NCBI GenBank assembly: GCA_009844085.1
Contig: VYCF01000053.1
Location: 1-32,865 of the forward strand
Reading direction: 5' to 3'
DNA length: 32,865 nt
DNA from: Gammaproteobacteria bacterium
Lineage (GTDB): Bacteria; Pseudomonadota; Gammaproteobacteria; Pseudomonadales; Pseudohongiellaceae
Shown here in pieces: positions 17,379-23,918 of this stretch; positions within the stretch are counted from its first letter, which is position 1, and the number at the start of each line of letters is the position of its first letter. Both the position numbers and the translations under genes were made by a program. The notes under the pieces are model-generated. The model saw nothing but the letters and a program-made list of their open reading frames with translations, searched no databases and was not told the DNA's origin.

Positions 17379-17398
17379 TACTGTAAATTCATACAGTA
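17379..17398 (+). promoter_or_regulatory. LexA (SOS) box of dnaE2
   Basis: TACTGTAAATTCATACAGTA matches the gammaproteobacterial LexA operator (CTGT-N8-ACAG) with matching TA flanks. It ends 19 nt before the dnaE2 ATG. An outer pair, GACTGAAA at 17371-17378 and TTTCAGTC at 17400-17407, extends the symmetry. It implies that dnaE2 is repressed by LexA and induced by DNA damage. Confidence 0.9.
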
Positions 17399-17417
17399 AT
17401 TTCAGTCTGGAGCCGGC

Positions 17418-20400
17418 ATGTTCGAGCAATTGCCGACCTATGCGGAGTTGCATTGCATCTCCAATTTCAGCTTCCTGCGCGGCGCCTCGTTTCCCGAGGA
17501 ACTCGTGTGGACCGCCCGGGAACTCGGCTACCGGGCGCTGGCCATTACCGACGAATGTTCCCTGTGCGGGGTGGTGCGGGCGCATGTGGCGGCGAAGGAA
17601 CATGGCCTGAAGTTGATCGTCGGCGCCGAATTCCGTTTTCCGGAAGGCTTTCGGCTCGTGTTGCTCGCGCGCAATCGCAAGGGCTACGGCGAATTGAGCC
17701 ACCTGATCAGTTGCGCGCGGCGGGACAGCGCCAAGGGCAGTTATCGCATCGACCGCGCCATGCTCAAGCGGAACCGGCCCGATGATTGCCTGTTGTTATG
17801 GCTGCCGGATTTTTCGCGGCCGTGGGATGTCGTCGAGGAGGAAGCGTCCTGGCTCCGGGAGGGTTTTGCCGGGCAGGTCTGGATCGGCGTCGAGGCGCTG
17901 TTGCGCGGGGACGACCGCCGCCTGTTGCGGCAATCGCGCGAACTCGGCCGGCGTCATGGCCTGCCCCTGTGCGCCGCCGGCGGCGCCTGCATGCACGTGC
18001 AGGAGCGGCGTCCCTTGCAGGACATTCTCAGCGCCGTCCGCCTCGGCAAAACCATCGATGAACTTGGCTTCGACGGCGAATGCAACGCCCAGCGGCATTT
18101 GCGCGGCCGTGCCCGGCTCGCCCGCGTGTATCCGCCGGACCTGCTCGCGGCGACGGTGGAGATCGCCGGGCTATGTCATTTCTCGCTCGATGAATTGCGT
18201 TACGAATACCCGCTCGAACTCGTGCCCGAGGCCTATACCGCCCATGGCTGGCTATGCCGGCTGACGATCAGGGGAATGCGGCGGCGCTGGCCCGAAGGCG
18301 CGCCGGCCAGGGTGCGCTCGCTGCTGAAGAAAGAGTTGGCGCTGATTCGCGAGTTGCGCTACGAGCATTATTTTCTCACCGTCCATGACGTAGTGGATTT
18401 CGCCCGCGGCCGCGGAATTCTCTGCCAGGGCCGCGGTTCGGCGGCCAATTCGGCGGTGTGCTATTGCCTGGGAATCACCGAAGTCGATCCGGCCCGGATC
18501 GAATTGCTGTTCGAGCGCTTCATCTCCCGGGAGCGCGGCGAGCCGCCGGACATCGACGTCGATTTCGAACATTCCCGGCGCGAGGAAGTCATCCAGTACA
18601 TTTATGAGCGCTATGGCCGCGACCGGACCGCGCTGGCGGCGACGGTGATCTGCTATCGGCCCCGGAGCGCGGTGCGCGACGTGGGCAAGGCGCTGGGGCT
18701 GGAGCCCGGGCTGATCGATCATCTCGCCAAGTCGATCTACTGGTGGGGCGAAAACCTGAAAGAGCAATTGCAGGACGCCGACGTCGACTACACCGAACCC
18801 AGGATACGCATGTTGCTGGGCCTGGCCGGGGCGCTGCAGGGTTTCCCCAGGCACTTGTCGCAGCACGTGGGGGGGTTCGTCATCAGCCGGGGTCCGCTCA
18901 CCCGGCTCGTGCCGATCGAGAACGCCGCGATGGCGGACCGCACGGTGATCCAGTGGGAAAAGGACGATCTCGAAGCCCTCGGCCTGCTGAAGGTCGATGT
19001 GCTGGCCCTGGGCATGCTCACCGCGATTCGCAAGTGCCTGGAACTGGTCAGCGCCTATAGCAGCCGGCCCTTGAGCATGGACCGCATTCCCGCGGAAGAC
19101 CCGCGGGTCTACGACATGATGGGCCGGGCCGACACCATCGGCGTGTTCCAGATCGAATCCCGCGCCCAGATGAGCATGTTGCCGCGGCTGCGTCCGCGCA
19201 ATTACTACGACCTGGTGATCCAGATCGCCATCGTGCGTCCCGGACCCATCCAGGGAGACATGGTCCATCCCTATCTCAACCGGCGCGACGGCAAGGAGGA
19301 AATCGTCTATCCCAGCGAGGCAACGAAGGAGGTGCTCGAACGCACGCTGGGCGTGCCGATCTTCCAGGAGCAGGTCATGAAACTGGCCATGGTGGCGGCC
19401 GGCTTCAGTGGTGGCGAGGCCGACCAGTTGCGCCGCGACATGGCCGCCTGGAAGCGCAAGGGCGGACTCGAGCCTTATCGCGAGAAACTCATCCGGGGCA
19501 TGCTCGAGCGCGGTTACGAGCGGGAATTCGCCGAGCGGCTGTTCCGCCAGATTCTCGGTTTCGGCGATTACGGTTTTCCGGAATCCCATTCATCGAGTTT
19601 CGCCCTGCTGGCCTATGTCTCGTCCTGGTTCAAGCATTATCATCCGGCGGCTTTTTGCTGTGCCTTGCTCAACAGCCAGCCGATGGGCTTCTACGCCCCG
19701 CCGCAACTGATCCGCGACGCCCGCGCCCATGGCGTCGAAATGCTCCCGGTCCACGTCAATCACAGCCTGGCCGATTGCAGCCTGGAGACGCCCGCGGACT
19801 TCGTGCGGCCGCGGGAACATGCGCTGCAAGTGCTGGCGCCGCGCCTGCGGATCGGTTTCAACCAGGTGAAAGGCCTGTCGCGGAAGGCCGCCGAGGCGAT
19901 CTGCGAGGCCCGCGACGGCGGCGCCTTTGCCGGTATCGAGGAGCTCGTGTTCCGCAGCGGCATCGGCAAGAAGGATCTGGAAGCGTTGGCCGCCGCCGAC
20001 GCCTTGCGCGAACTCGCCGGAGACCGGCATCGCGCCTTCTGGTACAGCGCGGGGGTCGGGACCGCCGACGGCCTGTTCGCCGCGACCGGTTTCGGCGCCG
20101 AGGCCCCGGGAGTCGGCGTGCTGCTGCCGGCGCCCGGCGAGTGGCAGAACATCGCCGCCGATTACACCGCCACCGGTTTCAGCTTGCGCCGGCATCCGCT
20201 GGCGCTGTTTCGCGAACATCTCGACCGTTTTCAGGTCGTGCCGGCGCAAGAACTTGCCCGGGTCGGCGACGGCCGTGGGGCGAAGGTGGCGGGACTCGTG
20301 ACCTCCCGGCAACGGCCGATGACAGCCTCGGGAGTCACCTTCCTCACCCTGGAAGACGAAGGCGGTATGGTCAACGTGGTGGTCTGGCCCGCGCTGAGCG

Positions 20401-20555
20401 AGCGGCAGCGGCCGGTGGTGCGCCGGGCGCGGCTGCTCGGCGTATGCGGACACGTGCAGCAAAGCGGTGATGTGATCCATCTCATCGCCCACCAGTTGAC
20501 CGATCTCACTCACTGGCTGGGCGAGATGGAGACTTCGTCCCGGGACTTCATGTAA
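17418..20555 (+). CDS. dnaE2: Error-prone DNA polymerase DnaE2
   Basis: C-family DNA polymerase of 1045 aa, the usual length for DnaE2, which copies past damaged bases in induced mutagenesis. The PHP domain begins YAELHCISNFSFLRGAS, the DnaE2 form. The polymerase catalytic pair is in PPDIDVDFEH (D378, D380), with the third Asp in the LGLLKVDVLALG stretch. PGPIQGDMVHPYLNRR and FPESHSSSFALLAY are typical of the family. Helix-hairpin-helix sequence (about 815-860) and an OB domain (TSRQRPMTASGVTFLTLED, about 955-1010) follow, ending SSRDFM. The start ATG follows CTGGAG. A LexA box lies just upstream. imuB lies on the other strand about 0.9 kb downstream and no imuA is present, unlike the common single operon. 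Confidence 0.95.
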   Translation: MFEQLPTYAELHCISNFSFLRGASFPEELVWTARELGYRALAITDECSLCGVVRAHVAAKEHGLKLIVGAEFRFPEGFRLVLLARNRKGYGELSHLISCARRDSAKGSYRIDRAMLKRNRPDDCLLLWLPDFSRPWDVVEEEASWLREGFAGQVWIGVEALLRGDDRRLLRQSRELGRRHGLPLCAAGGACMHVQERRPLQDILSAVRLGKTIDELGFDGECNAQRHLRGRARLARVYPPDLLAATVEIAGLCHFSLDELRYEYPLELVPEAYTAHGWLCRLTIRGMRRRWPEGAPARVRSLLKKELALIRELRYEHYFLTVHDVVDFARGRGILCQGRGSAANSAVCYCLGITEVDPARIELLFERFISRERGEPPDIDVDFEHSRREEVIQYIYERYGRDRTALAATVICYRPRSAVRDVGKALGLEPGLIDHLAKSIYWWGENLKEQLQDADVDYTEPRIRMLLGLAGALQGFPRHLSQHVGGFVISRGPLTRLVPIENAAMADRTVIQWEKDDLEALGLLKVDVLALGMLTAIRKCLELVSAYSSRPLSMDRIPAEDPRVYDMMGRADTIGVFQIESRAQMSMLPRLRPRNYYDLVIQIAIVRPGPIQGDMVHPYLNRRDGKEEIVYPSEATKEVLERTLGVPIFQEQVMKLAMVAAGFSGGEADQLRRDMAAWKRKGGLEPYREKLIRGMLERGYEREFAERLFRQILGFGDYGFPESHSSSFALLAYVSSWFKHYHPAAFCCALLNSQPMGFYAPPQLIRDARAHGVEMLPVHVNHSLADCSLETPADFVRPREHALQVLAPRLRIGFNQVKGLSRKAAEAICEARDGGAFAGIEELVFRSGIGKKDLEALAAADALRELAGDRHRAFWYSAGVGTADGLFAATGFGAEAPGVGVLLPAPGEWQNIAADYTATGFSLRRHPLALFREHLDRFQVVPAQELARVGDGRGAKVAGLVTSRQRPMTASGVTFLTLEDEGGMVNVVVWPALSERQRPVVRRARLLGVCGHVQQSGDVIHLIAHQLTDLTHWLGEMETSSRDFM

Positions 20556-20580
20556 GCGCCGGGTCTTCTTCAGCCAGGAA

Positions 20581-21048
20581 TCAATCGCCCCGGCTTGCCG
20601 CCCGCAAGGCTTCGATGTCGAACTTGATCATGGTGTTCATCGCCGCCATGAGCCGGGCATTGTGTTCCATGTCCTCGTTGTCCATCAATTCGAAGAACTC
20701 GGCCGGGGTGATCTGCCAGGAGAGGCCGTAGCGGTCCTTCACCCAGCCGGCGGCGAGCGGCGTGCCTTCTTCGGCCAGCTTGTCCCAGTATTCGTCGATC
20801 TCTTCCTGGGTTTCGCAGAGGACCATCAGCGAAAGCGATTCGGAAAACTGGAATGGCGAGGCGGCGTTGAGGGCGATGAACTCCTCTCCCTTCAACTTGA
20901 ACTCGATGGTCAGCACGGAGCCGGCGGCGGGCTCGTCGGGCTTGTAGGTGATGCGGGTGATTTCCGAATCGGGAAAGATCGAGCTATAGAACTCGACCGC
21001 TTCCGCGGCGTTGCCGTCGAACCATAGGAATGGGGTAATCGCTCTCAT
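20581..21048 (-). CDS. VOC family protein (PhnB / 3-demethylubiquinone methyltransferase-like domain)
   Basis: Cytoplasmic protein of about 155 aa with the PhnB-type VOC fold: MRAITPFLWFDGNAAEAVEFYSSIFP, FIALNA, SLMVLCETQEEIDEYWDKL, and DRYGLSWQI near the C-terminus. Such proteins are often annotated as PhnB-like or 3-demethylubiquinone-9 3-methyltransferase domain proteins; most have no proven reaction. The ATG at 21048 follows GAGGT, and longer arginine-rich frames are rejected. It begins 5 nt after the stop of a second VOC gene, and its ribosome binding site overlaps that stop, so the pair is coupled. It is the last gene of the imuB-VOC-VOC run and ends 25 nt from the convergent dnaE2. Confidence 0.88.
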   Translation of the reverse strand: MRAITPFLWFDGNAAEAVEFYSSIFPDSEITRITYKPDEPAAGSVLTIEFKLKGEEFIALNAASPFQFSESLSLMVLCETQEEIDEYWDKLAEEGTPLAAGWVKDRYGLSWQITPAEFFELMDNEDMEHNARLMAAMNTMIKFDIEALRAASRGD

Positions 21049-21053
21049 AGTAT

Positions 21054-21437
21054 TTACCTCAGGGAATGCAGGCCGAACATGTTGCCTTCGGTGTCGCTGG
21101 CCAGCAGGATGAAGCCGTATTGGCCGATCGACATCTTCTCGCGCACCACATGGCCGCCTGCGTCTTCCACGCGCGCGCCTTCGACGTCGCAATCTTCGCA
21201 ACTGAAATACACCATTACGCTGTTGCCGCCCGGGGGCATGCCCTCGAAATACACCAGCGCCCCGGTGCAGCCGTGGGCGTCGGGCCCGCCCGGGAATCCG
21301 CGCATGGGAAGATCGGTTTCCATGGGCTGTAGTTCGACGCCCAGGACGGTTTCATAGAATTTACCGGCTCGCTCCATGTCCTGCACATAGATCTCGAACC
21401 AGTTCACGGGATTTCTCTTTGTGAGTTCTTCGGGCAT
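21054..21437 (-). CDS. VOC family glyoxalase-like protein
   Basis: Protein of 127 aa with one glyoxalase/bleomycin-resistance-type VOC module: NPVNWFEIYVQDMERAGKFYETVLGVEL at the N-terminus, GALVYFEGMPPGGNSVMVYF in the middle and GFILLASDTEGNMFGLHS at the end. Two cysteines in SCEDCDV stand out. It is like the many single-module VOC enzymes that bind a metal with four side chains, of which Glu15 in WFEI and Glu in DTEGN are candidates. Substrate unknown. The ATG follows AAGGAAAC. It lies 21 nt after the imuB stop and 5 nt before the second VOC gene, consistent with one SOS-controlled transcript. Confidence 0.88.
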   Translation of the reverse strand: MPEELTKRNPVNWFEIYVQDMERAGKFYETVLGVELQPMETDLPMRGFPGGPDAHGCTGALVYFEGMPPGGNSVMVYFSCEDCDVEGARVEDAGGHVVREKMSIGQYGFILLASDTEGNMFGLHSLR

Positions 21438-21458
21438 TACGCTTGTTTCCTTGCTTTC

Positions 21459-22844
21459 TCAGGCAAAATAGCCGTGCAGATACCAATGCCGGCCGCCGTC
21501 GCGTTCGCGATAGACCCACAGGCGGCAACCGTTCTCTTCTTCGCCGACGTAATAGTCGCGGCGCATATCATCGCCCGACCACCAGCCGGATTCAATACGT
21601 TCCGGGCCGCTGACGAGCGTGACCGGGCCATGATACAGCGGTTGTCCGTCACGGCAAGCGAGCCGGCGCGGTTCCCTGAGCAGCCAGAGAGGGCGGGCGA
21701 GACCGGCCACCGGCGTATCCGGCCCGGTCTCGCCGCCTTCGGCGTGATCGAAATCCCGGCTGGCGTATTCCGGCCGATGATCGGCCACCGCCTCGATGCC
21801 CCGGACCTGGCTTTCTCCGAGCCGGGCCTGCAATTGTTCGAGCAGATGATCGACGCCCCTGTCGTCGCAAGAGTTCTTGTCGTTACGCAGCAGTTGCAGG
21901 TCGCGGTCGAGATAGGCGTCGAAGCGGCTGACCGCCAGGCGCAGCGCGATTACCGGCGCCGGCAGTTCGAGCTCGCCGAGGCGCGTTTGCAGCAGCATCA
22001 GGAAATGTTCCCGGCTGCGGCCCGGGCGGCGCAGTTCGATGCGCACCGCCGTGGCTTCCCGCTCTTCGTGCAAGAGACTGAATTCGAGGCGGCCGGTGGC
22101 GAGGTCGCGCTTGACCAGGAACTCGCATAGCCGCTTGAGCAACTCTCCCGCCGCGGGCAGCAGCCGGCCGAGATCGGCCGATTCGGCGGGCAGTTCGAAC
22201 TTGCCCCGGAACGAAGGCGGCGCGACGTATTTGCGCGCGGCTTCCGGCGTCTTGCCGAGCGCCCGGTCGAGTTGATCGACGAAGTCGCTGCCGAAGCGCG
22301 TGACGAGGCCGCCGACGGGCAGCCGCCAGAGATCGCCCAGATAGCGGATGCCCATGTTATGCAGCCGGCGGCCCTGCTCCCGGTCGGACTGCAGCACCGC
22401 GACCGGCAAGCCTTGCAAGGCGGTATGCAGGTTTTCCCGGCGATATACCGCCTTGCCGCCGCCGGCGCGGGCGAGCAGCAGGCTTCCGGTCATGGTCGGC
22501 GCCGCGGCATGGGAAAGGTCTTCGGGCAATTCCCATTCGCGCAATTGCCGCCCGATCGCCCCGGAGAGTTTTTCGTGGATTGCCTCGATGCCGCCGAAAT
22601 AGCGCAAGGCGCTGCGCACCTCGCAGACGAGCGCGGTTTCATGCAGGCCGATGTCGGAACTGCAGGCCTCCATCAGCCCGGCCAATGCGAGCAGATATTG
22701 CCGGCGGCGGGATTCCGGCAGCGCCTGCAACTGGGGCAGATGCAAGGCGTACCAGAGGCTGCCGGGCCGCCGTTTCTCCGTCCGCCGCGGACGGGCCGGA
22801 CGCGGCGCGGGAACCGTGGACAAACGGACTTGCGGGCTGGCCAT
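21459..22844 (-). CDS. imuB: ImuB, Y-family polymerase-like mutasome subunit
   Basis: Protein of 461 aa of the ImuB type, a catalytically dead Y-family polymerase homologue that links DnaE2 to the sliding clamp. The N-terminus has SLWYALHLPQLQAL, where active Y-family enzymes keep acidic catalytic residues that are missing here. LHNMGIRYLGDLWRLPVGGL is the helix-hairpin-helix part, GSDFVDQLDRALG the following family motif. The C-terminal region RDYYVGEEENGCRLWVYRER and WYLHGYFA matches the ImuB C-terminal domain. The start is 15 nt from a LexA box; the ribosome binding site is weak (AAAGG). No imuA adjoins it. It reads toward dnaE2 and is followed by two VOC genes. Confidence 0.9.
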   Translation of the reverse strand: MASPQVRLSTVPAPRPARPRRTEKRRPGSLWYALHLPQLQALPESRRRQYLLALAGLMEACSSDIGLHETALVCEVRSALRYFGGIEAIHEKLSGAIGRQLREWELPEDLSHAAAPTMTGSLLLARAGGGKAVYRRENLHTALQGLPVAVLQSDREQGRRLHNMGIRYLGDLWRLPVGGLVTRFGSDFVDQLDRALGKTPEAARKYVAPPSFRGKFELPAESADLGRLLPAAGELLKRLCEFLVKRDLATGRLEFSLLHEEREATAVRIELRRPGRSREHFLMLLQTRLGELELPAPVIALRLAVSRFDAYLDRDLQLLRNDKNSCDDRGVDHLLEQLQARLGESQVRGIEAVADHRPEYASRDFDHAEGGETGPDTPVAGLARPLWLLREPRRLACRDGQPLYHGPVTLVSGPERIESGWWSGDDMRRDYYVGEEENGCRLWVYRERDGGRHWYLHGYFA

Positions 22845-22859
22845 GTCGAGCCTTTGTAG

Positions 22860-22875
22860 CTGTATGGATATACAG
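22860..22875 (-). promoter_or_regulatory. LexA (SOS) box of imuB
   Basis: CTGTATGGATATACAG fits CTGT-N8-ACAG and lies 15 nt upstream of the imuB start. On the minus strand a TATACT overlaps its edge and could be the -10 box, so bound LexA would block RNA polymerase. This gives imuB its own SOS control, separate from dnaE2. Confidence 0.88.
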
Positions 22876-22898
22876 TATAGACCGAATGTTTCCGCTTA

Positions 22899-23915
22899 TC
22901 ACCTGCTTTGCAGGAATTGCACTGCAAGGTCGGGGAAATCGGTGAACAGGCCGTCGACTCCGGCGGTAAAGAAATGTTGTTCGAGCAGGTCCGCGAAGTT
23001 CTCCGCGTAGGCAGGCAATTGGCCGGGGTCGGCGCGGAAGGTGTAGGGGTGTACGTCGAGCCCGGCGGCATGGGCGCGCTCGACGAGTGCGCTGACGTGC
23101 AAGGCGCCGGGCGTCGATTCCGGGTCGATGACCAGGGGATGGGCCGGACCGATGCCGTCGGCGTGTTCCGCCAGCATGCGCATGCCTTCGGCTTCGAAAA
23201 TCCAGGGGTAGGATTCGGTATCGCGGAGAAGCTGGATCAGCCGGATGTCGATGCCGGCCGCGGGCATGATCTCGCTGTTGATGATCTCCAGTTCCGGGTA
23301 GCTGAAGGTCTGCAGAAAGACCTTGTCGGACTTTTCGGTGTAACCGTAGTTCTTTAGCACATCGACCACGGCGCTGCTGATGTCCTTGCCTTCGGCGCGA
23401 TGGAATTCCGGCTGCTTGATCTCGGGATAGATGCCCACGTCGCGTCCGGTCGAATGGTTGAGCCCCTGGATCAGTTCGATTTCCTCCTCGAAGGTCGGCA
23501 CGCGAAAGTCCGATCGTTCGAGCGGGAAACGGTTTACGAAGCCCGGCTCGCGTTCGCCGTTGACCAGGCGAAAGCCTTCGGTGGCCTGTAATTGGCGGAT
23601 TTCTTCGAGATCGAAGTCGATTGCGTAATAACGCCCGTCGGCGCGGGCGCGGCCCGGAAACCTGTCGGCGACGTCGGTGGTGCGGTCGAGCGTGATGTCG
23701 TGCAGCACGATCACGCGGTCGTCGCGCGTCATCACGAGATCCTGCTCGATGTAATGCGCTCCCATGCCGTAGGCCATGGCCTTGGCTTCCAGGGTGTGTT
23801 CGGGCAGATAGCCGCTCGCGCCACGATGGGCGATGACGATTTTCCCGGATTGGGCGTACACGGAAGCGGAAGCGAGCATGAGCGACAGACCGGCAAACAA
23901 AGGGATTCGTAACAT
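22899..23915 (-). CDS. glpQ: Glycerophosphodiester phosphodiesterase, GlpQ type
   Basis: Exported enzyme of 338 aa that hydrolyses glycerophosphodiesters to glycerol 3-phosphate and an alcohol, here probably in the periplasm. A Sec signal ends ASVYAQ (about 22). Catalytic marks are IAHRGASGYLPEHTLEA (His-Arg), YIEQDLVMTRDDRVIVLHD (Glu, Asp and the second His), and GIYPEIKQP with the conserved Glu-x-Lys. LQTFSYPEL and the C-terminal GVDGLFTDFPD are also typical. The length fits periplasmic GlpQ. The start is 3 nt after the stop of the DUF5916 gene and has a poor ribosome binding site, suggesting translational coupling. The imuB LexA box lies 23 nt past its stop codon. Confidence 0.92.
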   Translation of the reverse strand: MLRIPLFAGLSLMLASASVYAQSGKIVIAHRGASGYLPEHTLEAKAMAYGMGAHYIEQDLVMTRDDRVIVLHDITLDRTTDVADRFPGRARADGRYYAIDFDLEEIRQLQATEGFRLVNGEREPGFVNRFPLERSDFRVPTFEEEIELIQGLNHSTGRDVGIYPEIKQPEFHRAEGKDISSAVVDVLKNYGYTEKSDKVFLQTFSYPELEIINSEIMPAAGIDIRLIQLLRDTESYPWIFEAEGMRMLAEHADGIGPAHPLVIDPESTPGALHVSALVERAHAAGLDVHPYTFRADPGQLPAYAENFADLLEQHFFTAGVDGLFTDFPDLAVQFLQSR

Positions 23916-23918
23916 TTT

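Noticed and set aside
20556..20580. Bidirectional terminator between dnaE2 and the VOC genes
   Set aside because: The 25-nt gap has no clear stem followed by a T-run.
21459..22844. Possible active DNA polymerase IV/V instead of ImuB
   Set aside because: The acidic catalytic residues of active Y-family polymerases are not seen, and the C-terminal ImuB-type ending is present.
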